In this document: positions 1 to 12,168 of the stretch, piece after piece | How the letters are laid out: each line of letters starts with the position of its first letter | How positions within the stretch are numbered: position 1 is the first letter of the stretch | Origin: Whalleya microplaca | Lineage: Eukaryota; Ascomycota; Sordariomycetes; Xylariales; Xylariaceae | Length of the DNA: 64,000 bases | Reading direction: 5' to 3' | Assembly (NCBI GenBank): GCA_022497155.1 | Contig: MU385712.1 | Location: forward strand, 1,115,765 to 1,179,764 | Translations under genes and position numbers: made by a program | Notes under the pieces: model-generated | Databases searched by the model: none | What the model saw: only the letters and a program-made list of their open reading frames with translations | What the model was told of the DNA's origin: nothing

Positions 1-1903
1 TCGACGACACAAGAGATTCGCCCAAAATCTCCAAGTGGTTCACACTGGACGCACGACATTACATGTAGGTACACCGCATGCTATACATATGATGTGGTCG
101 TGTGGTAGACAGCATAGCATGTTCAATGTTCCACACGGAGCATCGGCGTAAGTCAACGCCAGCTTTCCGACTCCGTCCGTCCACACACACATCGTAGGTC
201 CGGAGCGGCTGAGACGAGACAGACTACCTACCTACCTAAATCAAGACGACGTTGACTCCATAGAGAATCCTCGCCCCTTACACAGCCAGTGAACAGCACA
301 TATCCTACACCACCATCTACCGCCCGCCCGTTTCAATTTCAGAACTCGCTTACTAGACTGTGGGATTCTGGAGAATCCTGCAAACATACTCACATACATA
401 CCGAGTTTGCAAACAACCCAAGTCCATCCCGCGAGCCCATTTGTTGATAAATCTCCGCCCGTGCTGCAGCGCCAAGCAGATCATGATGTGATGCCCCCCA
501 ATCCTGATCCCAATCCCATGTGCGTCTGGCCTGCCCTACCACATACTTACATAACTACTATGTATCCTGAGCAGGTAAGGTCCTTAGGTAGCAAGGCCGA
601 CATTTCTGCCCAGCTGGTGACGGTTTGTCAACTAACTTGTCCAGGTTTTGTTTCGTGCTGCATATGTATGTATGTACAGGGCAGACTACCTAGGTACATA
701 GATGGAACTTTCAATGTGATTGGGCCAGTGTTTCAACGTTTTATGTTGCATGGCGTTTCCGATGCGTACCTTGCACCCCCGCCCGCGCCGGCGGCCCTGG
801 CAGCGACTGACTGACTGACTGCTGATGGACCATGGATGGATGGATGGATGATAAGCGGCCAGGCCAAACTGTGCTAAATTCTGGAATCACCGACCCACCA
901 CCGCCTGAGCGTGCATACAATTTGAGATTACATACGTACATTTCATTGCGATGGTGGAAAACACGTAGCATTACATACAACTCGTAGTAGCAGTGGAGGG
1001 TAGTCAGCCCGATCTATCTTCTGCCCTCGATCTCACATGTCGAGATAGCCAGCCGCCTGCGTACGGACGTACGCATGCTACCTCGCATTGCACAACCTCG
1101 GATCTCACGAACATGCCTTGATGAGAAAGAAAAAAAGGCATTGAAGACGTCGTCTCATGGCATGTGGGATGGCAGCCCAGCAGTGGACCAATGAGCTCAG
1201 ACTTTCCTAGTATGTAGACCAAAGCGACCTGGCTTGATTAGACGGACTGACTGACATCCAGGCATTGGATCCGGGGAGCCCTCCGTGCAGGTGGGCACCG
1301 CTCTGCCCTGAACGATTAAATAAAGGTGGGCTGAATGAGGCCGGCTACGTCTCATCAGTCGAAAGGGTCGGCCGAGCTAACCTTCCAAACGACCTGCGAC
1401 ATGCCAAAAAGTCCTCTTATTTAATAAGCGTATATACAGCATGTATGTACTTTGTACTATGTAGTGTGTATGTATGTAGAAGGGAAGCTTTAGCTACTGC
1501 GTACTGCAATGCAGCTTTCGGCGCTCATCATCAATGTCACGATAGGATGTATGTACGGATCTGTACTGATTCATATGTATATGGCTAGTGCCGTGGGATG
1601 CGCCCCGTGTTGCTGCCCAGAGTTGAGGCAAGGCAAAACTTATTAGCTAGACTCGTTGACCGAACGTCAGTGCAAAGTCAGTGCTCATCAGCTATTATAT
1701 AATCTTGCTTATTCAATCAAACGTCCGCGCTTCGTACTATCTATTTTATTATATTCTCAGAGTTAGCTGCCTGTTTGAAGAAGATTGATATGGCCAAAAG
1801 GGATGATGTTGTAGTACAGAGAGTTGGATGCGACTAATAACACTCGTTTGCATACACCAGAATGGTAAAGGAGGTAAGTAACTTGTACCACGCAATCAGA
1901 TTA

Positions 1904-1945
1904 GCTTATCGGATTAAAGATAAGATAAGGCCAAAAGGTCACGTG
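1904..1945. promoter_or_regulatory. GATA-type sites and an E-box upstream of eme1
   Basis: A TTATC (GATAA on the minus strand) is followed by two directly adjacent GATAAG copies at 1919-1929 and a CACGTG palindrome at 1940-1945. Clustered GATA sites are what AreA-type GATA factors bind in fungi, and CACGTG is an E-box. The motifs are seen directly; regulation of eme1 by them is inference. Confidence 0.3.
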
Positions 1946-1947
1946 TT

Positions 1948-1990
1948 ACGCGTCGCCGTCACGCCTGCTTAAGTAGCACTGCAAACGCGT
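1948..1990. promoter_or_regulatory. Two MCB (ACGCGT) boxes upstream of eme1
   Basis: Two exact ACGCGT hexamers lie at 1948-1953 and 1985-1990, about 265 and 225 bp before the eme1 ATG. ACGCGT is the MluI cell-cycle box bound by the MBF complex, which drives G1/S expression of DNA replication and repair genes in yeasts. Two copies in front of a recombination gene fit that role. The motif is palindromic, so orientation carries no information. Confidence 0.45.
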
Positions 1991-2214
1991 TGCTGGGTAC
2001 TCCGTAAAGAAAATCAATAAATCAATATGTACATAATACAGAATATTCTACTTCGTTATGACATAACCAATCCTTCTACAACATACGCATCATTGAGATC
2101 TACCAGTGCTCCCCATTCAGCACCAATTCTTGCTGCTTCTGCTTAGCTAGCTAAACTGCTGTATTGAGTCTCAGAGCTATTCAATTGCTGTGCGCAAGCC
2201 ATCAGATTCTTAAA

Positions 2215-4359
2215 ATGCCACCACCTGTGATAAGCTTATTATCCTCAAGCCCATCTCCCCCGTCTCCGCCAGCGCCGGCCCCAACTCTCTCTCCGAAGCC
2301 TCGATCGCGTACCAGTTTCACTGTACCCTCCAGAGCTCTCGATTACGATTTTCTCGATTTGACAGACGACCTTCCGTCCACGGCAGCTCCGAAGCCTTGC
2401 TTAAGGATACCTAAGAAGCCAATTGCTGGCGCAAAGCGGACGAGCAGCAACAATCGACAAAAGGACGATGACGACTTCATGTTCCTGTCGGACGACTTCG
2501 ACACCACCGGTGATCTTGACGGCAATGCGACGAAGCGACGCCGAGTCTCACCGCCTGCGGCATCTAGCAAGAATGGCGAGGGTAGTTCTTTCAAGAGGAC
2601 AAAGTCTGCAGCGGCCGGAAGCCTGACGCGCGAACTGAATCAGTCAACCGGACTGAAGCGATGGAAGTCAATGGCCGATCCGATCGAATACAGCAGTTCG
2701 CCCAATGGCTTCGACACCACTAGGAACCTGGGGGCATCTTACGACCCTTTCGATAGCCCACCGAGGCAACAGACGACAAGCAAGCGACCCGATATACCGT
2801 CCATGTCGAACATGTCGAATGATCCGTTCGGAAATTCGCCAATACGAGGCTCGAATGCCCATGGGACATCTACGAAGTCTCGGGCGCCACAATTACCACC
2901 GCGTGATTCCTTTGGGTCTCCAAAATACCCTGGGAACAAGCAACCGCCAAAGGCAGAAGTCATAGATCTCTCCGACGACCTGTTCATATCGTCACCGGCC
3001 AGGAAAATATCCAAACAGAAAGCAGCTTGGGATCCAATATCGAGTTCAATGCCAGAAGCGAGACGCGCCCCATCTCCAATCGCCAGCAATGACTCGGATT
3101 CAGACCTGCCAGAGCTAGGCGACATTGACATCGCAAAGATCAGGTCGAAGAAACGTTCTATTAGTTTATCGCCTTCACTTTCACCTGTGAAGAAACAACC
3201 AAAGGCCGCAAAAAGATCATCCAAGAAAACCACCGAAGAAATAGAGTCCGCGAAGCAAGAGAGGGCCAAGGCTCGCGAGGCCGAAAAAGAGCGCAAGCGA
3301 GTTGAAAAGGAACGCGCAAAAGAGCAGCGAGCGCTTGACAGACAGAAAGAAAAGGCGCTGGCTGAGGTGAACAAGTTACGAACCGACAAGAAGATATCTA
3401 CACCCGAGATGATCGTAGACCTTCCGTCAACGCTCAATCCCGACCTCAGAGCCCATGTCGAGCCCTTATTCGACAAGTTGGATATCCAATACGGGATGTG
3501 CCCCAGCCGGGTCGACAACGTCGTCCGATGGCGACGGAAGGTCGCCTCCCGATACAACGAAGAAGGCGGGCATTGGGAGCCGACCCCCATGCACATCCGA
3601 GACGAGGAGCACGTCCTCGTCATCGTGCAGGCCGCGGAATTCGTCGCGCTCGTCCAGGGGCCCGAGGGCCAGGACCTCGAAGCGCACATCCTCAAGATCC
3701 AGACCGGCTTCCCCGCCACCAAGGTGATCTACCTCATCGAGGGCCTCACGGCCTGGATGCGCAAGAACAAGAACATCCTGAACCGGCAATTCGCCTCCGC
3801 GGTCCGCGGCCTCGACCCCTCCACCACCACCCCTACCGCAGGCGAAACATCCTCCTCCCGCCGCCGCACCAAGCAACCCCAACAATACATCGACGAGGAC
3901 ACAATCGAAGACGCCCTCCTGACCCTGCAAGTCACGCACTCCGCGCTGATCCACCACACGCACGCGCCCGTCGAGACAGCCCAGTGGCTCGCCACCTTCA
4001 CGCAGCACATGAGCACGATACCCTACCGGCGCGCGCGCGACGCCACCGTCGCCGCCGCCGGCTTCTGCATGGACGCCGGGCAGGTGCGGTCCGGGGACTG
4101 TCCCGCCGACGTCTACGTCCGCATGCTGCAAGAGATCAGCCGCGTCACCGCGCCCGCGGCCTACGGCGTCGCGGCGGTCTATCCGAGTGTGGTGGAGTTG
4201 GTGCGCGGGTTGGAGAGGGGTGGCCCGGGCGCCCTGGAGGGCGTGCGGAAGTGTGCGGATCGGAATGGCGCGGTTACCGAGAGGAGTATCGGGCAGGCTA
4301 TGAGTCGGAGGCTGTGGCGCATTTTCACGGGGCGGGAGCCGGGGTGCATGGATGTGTAG
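2215..4359 (+). CDS. eme1: Eme1/Mms4-type subunit of the Mus81 structure-specific endonuclease
   Basis: Single-exon gene, 714 aa. Family knowledge: Eme1/Mms4 is the non-catalytic partner of Mus81, and the heterodimer cleaves branched DNA such as nicked Holliday junctions and stalled forks in the nucleus. Seen here: a long disordered Ser/Pro-rich N-terminus with several acidic DLSDD/DFLDL-like motifs, and a Lys/Arg/Glu-rich coiled segment at about residues 335-390. An ERCC4-like domain follows from about residue 399, starting MIVDLPSTL and including the VIYLIEGL strand. The GDxxERK catalytic motif of Mus81 is absent, as expected for Eme1. The open frame extends 17 codons upstream only through a TTG; the ATG at 2215 in the context TAAAATG is the natural start. 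GC rises sharply in the C-terminal half, which creates long spurious antisense frames. Confidence 0.88.
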   Translation: MPPPVISLLSSSPSPPSPPAPAPTLSPKPRSRTSFTVPSRALDYDFLDLTDDLPSTAAPKPCLRIPKKPIAGAKRTSSNNRQKDDDDFMFLSDDFDTTGDLDGNATKRRRVSPPAASSKNGEGSSFKRTKSAAAGSLTRELNQSTGLKRWKSMADPIEYSSSPNGFDTTRNLGASYDPFDSPPRQQTTSKRPDIPSMSNMSNDPFGNSPIRGSNAHGTSTKSRAPQLPPRDSFGSPKYPGNKQPPKAEVIDLSDDLFISSPARKISKQKAAWDPISSSMPEARRAPSPIASNDSDSDLPELGDIDIAKIRSKKRSISLSPSLSPVKKQPKAAKRSSKKTTEEIESAKQERAKAREAEKERKRVEKERAKEQRALDRQKEKALAEVNKLRTDKKISTPEMIVDLPSTLNPDLRAHVEPLFDKLDIQYGMCPSRVDNVVRWRRKVASRYNEEGGHWEPTPMHIRDEEHVLVIVQAAEFVALVQGPEGQDLEAHILKIQTGFPATKVIYLIEGLTAWMRKNKNILNRQFASAVRGLDPSTTTPTAGETSSSRRRTKQPQQYIDEDTIEDALLTLQVTHSALIHHTHAPVETAQWLATFTQHMSTIPYRRARDATVAAAGFCMDAGQVRSGDCPADVYVRMLQEISRVTAPAAYGVAAVYPSVVELVRGLERGGPGALEGVRKCADRNGAVTERSIGQAMSRRLWRIFTGREPGCMDV

Positions 4360-5352
4360 GGTGGAGGGTCCGAGATGGATCGCTTCGTTTCGTTCGACAA
4401 CCACCGTAAAACCGGCCAGACATAGGATTGATGTCCTTGGCCTCCTGGATGGATGGAGGCCTGGTGGTGTAAGTTGTATATCTGATTACTTAGACGCCAT
4501 GTATATGTATGAATCAGTGGGTTGAGCTGAGTTGACTTTACCTTGTACCTGTCTTGTCGTTGTTGAAGATGGTATGCCTGAAGAAATTTCGCGCCGCGTA
4601 CTTCGTGTTTGTTGATGAGTGATGAGTTGATTCTTATTTGATTAGTTGTGCTCAGTCAGAATGTTGAACCGTGAGGTTGGATAATGGGATCTACGTCATA
4701 ACCTCAACTACGGCCTGGCTGGTATCAGGATGTGTTGATTTGGTTTATTATGACCAGCTGGATACTGGCTCGAATGGGCGGGTGTTGGGGGAAGTTGGGC
4801 GGGGAGAAGTCATGCCGGCCCCTTTAAAGCAGTGAGTGCAGTACATTTTGGTCCAAGATTGCCTTTTTTATTCAGGTCGAAGGGAATAGGGATATCAATG
4901 GTAACCAATTCATTCTAGTCAGTCAGTTTCTGTTACATACCCCTTCATACTGAAGACTGTTTCTGCTAATGTCAAAGCAGCTAGCAAGAACCTCTATCTC
5001 AGTTCTTAATATAAGTCAACACTAGACGTAGAGCCTCTTTTCAAAATACACTACTCAGTATTCAAATGGGATCATGCCGTACATGTATAAGATGCATTGC
5101 AGCGCCTAGAAGTTAAGATAAAGCTACTAGCTATTTACAAAGCCTCAAGGGCCAATATGCTATATACCACTGTCATATATACTTCATTCCTTAAATTTAA
5201 GCCAGCCAGACAGCATATGGCAAGTGATCTTATCATAGCCTTCGCCCAATAGAGTAATTATATTCTGTTTTTGGGCTTACCGGCTCGGGTCGTATGTTCA
5301 TTCCATGTATTGTAAATCCCGCGCCGTCGTTCTAATTAGATATCTTTAACGC
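4360..5352. other. Intergenic region between convergent genes
   Basis: Two genes end facing this stretch (eme1 and the coiled-coil gene), so it should hold two 3' ends. It is AT-rich, especially 5000-5350. No open frame with coding character, repeat or RNA gene was seen. Confidence 0.6.
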
Positions 5353-7602
5353 CTAAGCCGGTTCTTGTCCTTCAGGGGTGTTGTATAATTGGGCCATCAA
5401 ATTTGGATATGCCTTTGCCTTCTCCAAGTTGTCTGCTACTTCCTCTCTGGATCCCCAAGTAACGAGAACTTCCATCCGCCCCAGATTTTGAGTGATGCTG
5501 CGGTCGATGTTGTCCCCGAGAGTTCTACGCAGAAGCTTCGGGAATACGGTACAGACGGGGTCAAGCTTTTCCATAATGTCGGCGGTCGTCTTCTTTGATA
5601 TGCTGATCAACCCTAAGTGGTTCATCAAGTCCTTGGCCCGTACGTAACCCCGCTCAGCGTAAAGCCGTCCAGCCCTCCCCCTTCCAGTTTGAGAACCCTC
5701 GGAACCATCGGAGAAGTCGACGAACTGGAATTCATAGACAGACGTCGACGTGGCGATTAACTCTTGCATATACATTGCACGTTCAACGACCAGCGTGCGT
5801 AAGTCGTCAATCATTTTATCTCTGTCCTTGGGCGTCGGGAAGGAGGCGAACAGCGACCCGAGCTCTTGGACTAGTTCTTCTCGACGGGCTTCACGCAGAG
5901 GAGGGAAGTCCTTGTGGTGGATTAGGCCATCGACCCCGATGGCAAAGAACTTTTTACTTTCAAAGAGATACTGGTTGGGTCCCATGGCTTCTAAGCTGCC
6001 TCTGATCCCGTCCAATACCTGGAATTCGCTCTCCAGAATGCCGTATAAGTGCTTGGAAAATATTTCAGAGAATAGCCAGCGCACAAGTAACCCCTTTATC
6101 ACCTCTTCGTCGGAGAGATAATACTCGGTGGCTCTAGCTATACCACAAATTAGACTTAGTGATTTTAGTTTCCCTCGTCAATCGATACCAGGATCTATTG
6201 TTCTACCTAGGAGCCTTCGCACTAATGAAACTTCTAGGAGCTAGAAGGAAGCCTGGCAACATTAAATGGTAATCCAGGAACTCTTGGGTGCTTACCGAGG
6301 TCTCTGTGCTGTATTATCATTGAACGTAGTCCATTGGACTCATTCATGAGAGTGTACAAAGCAGTACTTCGACGCTGGACATCCCATAGACAGGGAGAAA
6401 TCCAATCGCCAGCCCATTGCCATATATTGAGCTGGAGCTCTTTCCAGATCTGGCGTCTGTGATTAGCATTTTTTGGTAAACAGGTTGGTTAGTAGCTTAC
6501 AGATTGGATCTCTTTCTGAGGGTCTCGTTTGGGTAAAACAGCCAGGTCTATATTATGAGAGTTAGTATCTTCTTTTTCTAGGTAGCGCCGCCAACAATGG
6601 GTACTTCTAAGACTTGATCTATCTGGGCAGGGCTCTTCCATGTAATCTCGTGAGAAGCCTCGTATACCCGTGAAACCAGAAAAGGGAGGGTCAGTGGTTC
6701 GGGTTTCAGAACCAATTTTGAACGTTGCTTACTTTGATCAATCAGGGCACGATTGTATTTTTCCAACTCGTCGTTTCTTTCCTCCAAAGATCGTATAGTG
6801 GCTTCTTGTTCCTCGTTCTGTTCCACGTTATTGGTATTCTGAGGTTCTTGTGGATTTTGTGTTTGCTCTGGTTCTTGTTCAGTCTTGCCTATTCCTGTAG
6901 CTATCTCTATATACTCCCGATCTCGCTCTCTAATGTATGCTTGGAGTTGTCGAACTTGCTTGGATGAATCCCTCCATTCCCTAAGTTGCTTCTCTAACCT
7001 CGCGATCTCTTCGGCAGCCTCGCTTCTACTCTGATGCAGGTTTAATTCGAACTCATCGCGCTCTTCGATTATATAGTTAGCCTGTCTTCGTATTTGGTCT
7101 CTTTCTCGGGTGACTTTATCGACGCGAGCTTCGAGGTTAAGTATGGCTTGGCGTGAGCCTAGTGCTATTCCGTATTTCTTCTCCATCTTTTCAAGGCTCT
7201 CGTTTGCCCTTCTTAGTTTGGAAATCTTCTATTCTAGTTGTTGGATAGCTTCCTCAATAGATTTGTTCAGGTTTTACTGGCTTATAATCTTACCGCATCC
7301 TTTCTGTCTGCCTTTCTCAGCATAATCCAATAGGCTGCTTGATCATGCATCAACCTCGTATTGTCTTTCCTTAATTTTGCGATTATTTGGCTCGCCATCC
7401 TTTGCGCCTCGTCATGTTTCTTATCTTTATCCTGGATGACTTCTTGAAACTGTTGGATCGTACTGGATGTCAAGGGCTCCGGCCACTCGATTAGTGGAAG
7501 AAGCTTTTTAATATTTTCTTCAGCCTGCTTCTGTTTCCCTCTCTCTTTAGCAACTTTTGCATTGATTTCTCGGCGCTCCCTGTCACGATCTACTCTCCTC
7601 AT
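5353..7602 (-). CDS. Hypothetical coiled-coil protein, five exons
   Basis: Model: exons 7602-7294, 7228-6596, 6547-6501, 6456-6296 and 6137-5353, about 644 aa. All joins keep phase; intron 3 has a TACTAAC branch point, and the 65-bp first intron removes an in-frame TAG. Residues 1-310 are highly charged, rich in Glu, Lys, Arg and Gln with heptad-like spacing, predicting long coiled coils. The middle is Trp-rich (around the tract WQWAGDW). The C-terminal third is globular with no motif I recognise. The end of exon 2 is uncertain: a donor at 6604 would shorten the protein by three residues and also keep phase. The start is the first ATG, in the context ACAAAATG. It may be a fungus-specific structural or scaffold protein, but function is unknown. 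Confidence 0.65.
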
Positions 7603-9217
7603 TTTGTCTCTGTGGCTTCTGTGCTTGGTATATAGTTGAAGCGACTCAAACTTTCTTTTCTAGGCACCTATCAATACCTAAAACAATTTTTTAAGTTCAC
7701 CAGGCATTGGCCAGAATAAATAGAGCGATTTTCTCATTACTTACTTGATGGGAGGGGTAGGAAGCACCTGTGAATTCTGATGTACCAGAGGAAGGCTGTA
7801 ATAGTATCTAAAGTACGGTTGTAGGTACTTAGATTGTGAACTGTATTTGGCTAGACAGTAAAGTGTGAACGCAAATATCCTTGCGACTGAACACCCATTT
7901 CATGAACAAAGCCGCTCACGACAACGCATTATAGCATCTCGAATGCGTTTTCAGAGTCAAAGGTCATTGGAATGTGGCTTATTTAGTTTGACGGAAATAC
8001 ATTGTCCGTACAGCAATACAAAGATTAGTTCTAATTATAGCTGGAATAATCAACAGTTAGCGCCCCCAGATGTCTTATTGTGATTCACATTGATCAACAG
8101 CAAACGCAACTTGCCATAAAATGGTCTCACAGTGATCTCCAACAACCTGAGCATGCTTAGAAGTTTACAGTTGGTATTAATATTATCACCTGTGCTTTGC
8201 GAATGTTCTTATTATTTAGACCTAATTATTTGGTTAATAATTTTGCTATATAAGGCAGCCGAGACCTTTCTGTGGTGGCTTGGTAATATTTACGCGGTGG
8301 GTGTGAAGGTGTGATATTGTGTTATATTGAAGTCAGCAAGTAGGCCTATGTTATATGACCCAAGTCTCATAATAGAGGGTAGCAAGGTCTCGAAGAATCT
8401 CTGCCTATGGCTATCATAATATTATTGTCCAGTTCCTCTTATCGTCTTCCGCTTCCTATCAAATGCGGCGAAGAAATATTTGTTGATGATGCTGTATTTT
8501 ATCCCTTTCCAGCCGCTGTCAAAGACTAAGTGATCGTATGGCTGCTTTGGGCTTTAGAAGAATCTCTCTAATGGGTAGTGGACATGTTGCCGACGACTTG
8601 ATACATAAGTATTCAGCTGGGAGTCGGAGTAGCCTAAACTTTCGGCAACACCCGGTCCCTTCTTTTGAATTGTTGCAACTTAAAAACAATCTGTTCGCTG
8701 TGCTGACGGCTTCGGGATTATCACTAATTTTGCAAGATAATACATGCGGATATATTCATGCTGGCCAGTTTGCCAAGGCATACCGCGCTAAATGTCCCTG
8801 TTCTGACGTCGGAATATTCGAGTTGCGAAGAGCACCTTTCTATACTTGATGGCCGGCTTCATCCCGAATTTCAAGGAGTTGATTGAGACACAAAGGCTAA
8901 TCAGAGAACTAATGATATTATTGGCAGGTATAAAATCAGGCTATTACCCCACGAGTTCATAGACACCCTTGACTCACTGCGGGTCGCCTCATTCCGTGCC
9001 ACGCCTATACGGCGCCACGGTTCAAAGTGCAATCACTATCAAATTTGGCCTGCATAGTCTTTTCCCGGAGTACTGAGTTGAAAGGCGGGGTTGAAGTATT
9101 CTATAAGCCGTAATAAATCACAAGTCCCTTCTCCCCAAAGGGAAGTGCCCCCTCCTGGCCAGTGGCTGCTCACCCCTGACTCTGTTGTGGTATATACCAA
9201 GCGTACTTAAGCCGATC
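7603..9217. other. Divergent intergenic region
   Basis: This lies between the 5' ends of the coiled-coil gene and the secreted epimerase gene, so both promoters should be here. It is AT-rich. The longest open frame (8538-8849, +) has a non-ATG start and no recognisable family and is not called. Confidence 0.55.
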
Positions 9218-10622
9218 ATGAAAATGTGGCACTCTCTAGTCATAAATGCCATAGCTGCAGTTGCAGTGACGTCTGTCACTGCTCAGGCTCTAAGCCGAGG
9301 GGAAGATGGAAAGTACACTATATCCTCTTCGGGGATTAAAGCACAGGTACAGCAAGAATTGGTCAATTATTATAACCCATCAAAATGCTGATACATTACA
9401 GTTCATCCCATATGGAGCTACCCTTACCAACCTCTTCGTCAAAGACAAGAATGGTGACGATGTTGACATAGTCCTTGGATACGAGGACGTGGGCTATTAT
9501 GGTAACTAGATACTACACACCTTAGATAGCCCTCACTTCTAATTAACGTTACCACCTAGCCGTTGACCCAGGACATCCTGTTTACAATAGTATACCTGGG
9601 CGCTATGTCAATCGAATTGGGCATGGCAAGTACACAATGGACAACAAGACATACACTACGGAGCTGAACGATGGAACCAATACACTTCATAGTGGCAACA
9701 ATAATTGGTCGTACCGTGTATGGAATGTTACTTCTGCCACTGAAGATTCCATAACTTTCACTATCCAGGATACGCCAAACTCATCACTAGGAATGCCGGG
9801 CCTCGTTGATGCCAAGGTGACCTATAGTGTCAGCGATAGCACCTGGAACATCAAGATGGAGGCTACCGCAGAAGATACCAAAACACGTTCGTTTTGATAA
9901 CTTCAGTGCCTGTATCGGAGGATGATCACTAACTTGCAATAGCTCTCATGCTTACTCAGCATACATACTTCAACCTGGATGCCTTCAGGAATCCTGATAC
10001 GGTTAAGATATGGAACCACACGCTTCATATGCCGTACTCAACGCGATATCTCCCGGGCGACGATGGTGCGTTACCAACAGGAGAGATCGCGACCGTGGAG
10101 CCTAACTCTATCAACGACTTTGCGAGCAGTCCCGACTTGTTCCTGGGCCACGCCCAAGACGACCCAAAATTCCCAGGCAACTGTGGCGGCGGAGGCGCGT
10201 GCGAGGGCTATAACGGGTACTTCCTGATCGACGATGCGCCCGAGGACGCGGTAGTCGTGACGCTCGCGAGCGCGTTCTCGGGCATCAAGGCCGAGTTGCG
10301 TACTGATCAGCCCGGGCTGGTCCTCTACTCGTGCAATTGGATGGATGGATCGGCCAACTTGAAGAGCACGCAGGGCACAGACGATAACAGAAAGGTGGTG
10401 AGGAGCTCCTGTGTTGCGATTGAGGCCCAGGACTATGTCGACGGCATAAACCAGTAAGATCTTCCATATTGCTTACTTTGCCCCTTCGAGACGTCCCATT
10501 TTGAGTGTGGCACGGGCTAACGGAATGCGAATAGCCCTGAATGGGGACACGTCGACGCGCAGATCACCGAACCGGGCGAGACATATACTTGGGAAAGCTC
10601 CTGGACCTTTGGGAATCTCTAG
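9218..10622 (+). CDS. Secreted aldose 1-epimerase (galactose mutarotase family)
   Basis: Model: exons 9218-9346, 9402-9501, 9560-9886, 9943-10453 and 10535-10622, 384 aa, all joins in phase. Family knowledge: the enzyme interconverts alpha and beta anomers of hexoses such as galactose, using a His acid and a Glu base. Seen here: an N-terminal signal peptide (a hydrophobic AVAVTSVTA run after MKMWHSLV), FIPYGATLTNL, GRYVNRIGHG with the substrate-binding Arg, and ELNDGTNTLHSG. The third intron rejoins TPLMLTQHTYFNL, which carries the conserved His. IEAQDYVDGIN supplies the conserved Glu, followed by HPEWG. The ATG at 9218 is chosen because it starts the signal peptide; the frame upstream opens only at TTG. 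The signal peptide implies an extracellular or cell-wall role in sugar processing. Confidence 0.9.
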
Positions 10623-11861
10623 ATATCTCGCTGTACCTAATGTCAGATCACGGACACCTGCGCATTCGACATGGGAATAATAAATTTTCATGTGTCATAA
10701 ATTTCGTCGCCCGGGCAAAATGGGTTGGATAGGGATTGGGCTGTACATATTGAATGAAAATGCCGAGAACCCTTCCAGATCAACATTATATGTTGAAGGG
10801 GGGAAGAAAATCTCTATGGATGGAATCGGCTGATTCGACGAGACTGAGAGCCTTACGTTCCGCGTCCTAACGCATCGTGTCCCAAGGGCCGACAACGCTG
10901 TGGGAACCACGGCAGAGCCCTTACCAGCACTCGGGATGCGCCTGTGATGTCACGCTACATTATGCGTATAATTGTGCGCCAGATAAGGCTAGGATTGATG
11001 AATCCAATCAGTTACCACATAAGCACGTAGGTATTATGTGAATTGCAGCGCGAGCCATGCAGCCCGTGGCGGTCGGCGCTCGATGTTGTAGCTTGTAATC
11101 CCCTGCATTCTAATCGATCTAGACCAAGTCGATCCGTGTAACGTATGAAAACTTTTCATGCTACCATGTGCTGTTGTCACTGATGTGCTGAGTGCGCGAA
11201 CTAGGCGAACAAAATCCAGGGGCCATTGGAGGTTTTCAAAGGAGTTCGTTGACTGCCAAGTTTCCCTGGACGCGACTTGTCACTTTCAACTAAATGGATA
11301 GACAATCATTGTCTTCGTTACTAGCGTGCAGCGCAATCGGCTTTAAGTCTAATTGGCTGCGCGAACGTTCGAAGGTTAGTGATACGAGGCGGAGTCGAGC
11401 AGATCGCGTTTGTAGATGCGAGTCCTTGAGATTTCCGTAGAACTCCATCTGCTTTGGCCTTTTCCCCACTGCCCCAATACATCGATTTTAGGGGTCCTAC
11501 ATACCGTGCCGAATTGCATCATTGGGGATTTTTTAGCGTCGACTAGGGTCTACCAGGCTGCCAGGGCTGCCAGGGTCTCAGGGGCTGAGTCCACATCATA
11601 GCCGATAAAGGCTTCAGCTACACTGCCGTCCTGATGACGTAGCTTGGCTGAAGTGATTATATTACTGCTATATTCCATACAGCTTCGGAATGGTCTAGAC
11701 TATACAATACATATTTTTGTTCTTCTGATAATCTTGTGCCCGAAGCTTCGTTGGGCTGGAACCTCCAGTAGCGGGTTTAACGGTGCAACTTGGTGACGGG
11801 GCTTAGGACCTCTGCGGCTCTGCCCTTTATTTTTTCTACGACTGGCACCGATATCGCCAAC
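10623..11861. other. Intergenic region
   Basis: This follows the 3' end of the epimerase gene. Only short open frames without start context are present. No repeat, RNA gene or coding signal was seen. Confidence 0.5.
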
Positions 11862-12168
11862 ATGGCTCCCATCTACGTCACTCCTTTGGTATGTTATTCT
11901 TACATTGTGACGTGTGAAGTGGACGGCATTGCGATTCTTCTCTTCGGTGAAGCCAGCCTAGTCCATTGTTGTTGAAGTTCTCGTGAGGTTCCCTGATGGG
12001 AAGGCAACCACAATATTTGCCACTATCGTGCTGGACAGTCACTCTCTTCATGGGGCATCATGGTATGCCTTCACAGAACGTATGTCGGATTCAACAATTG
12101 AGGTGAAACGGGGGATGATCGTCTGGAAGTCATGGTCACGAGGAGGACACGTGCAGGGGAGCCGCTAG
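11862..12168 (+). CDS. Possible small two-exon hypothetical protein
   Basis: Tentative model: exon 1 11862-11888 (MAPIYVTPL), a 73-bp intron with a GTATGT donor and a CCTAG acceptor, then exon 2 11962-12168, in phase, giving 77 aa. Exon 2 reads as plausible protein (it contains VRFPDGKATTIFATIVLD) but matches no family I know. There is no clear branch point. It could equally be the remnant of a larger degraded gene, because a GTATGT donor-like site also lies inside exon 2 near 12078. Confidence 0.28.

Larger units (their letters stand above)
1..2214. other. Gene-free upstream region of eme1 with microsatellites
   Basis: No supportable gene is present; the short open frames have no start context, splice logic or family resemblance. 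The stretch is full of GTATGTA and CTAGGTA-type simple repeats. It includes a GACT tract at 805-820 and a GGAT tract at 832-850. The last 350 bp before the eme1 start hold likely promoter elements, listed separately. Confidence 0.7.

Noticed and set aside
3466..4409. Long open frames of 300-plus codons on both strands inside the eme1 C-terminal half
   Set aside because: They are shadows created by high GC at third positions; only the eme1 frame shows a known domain.
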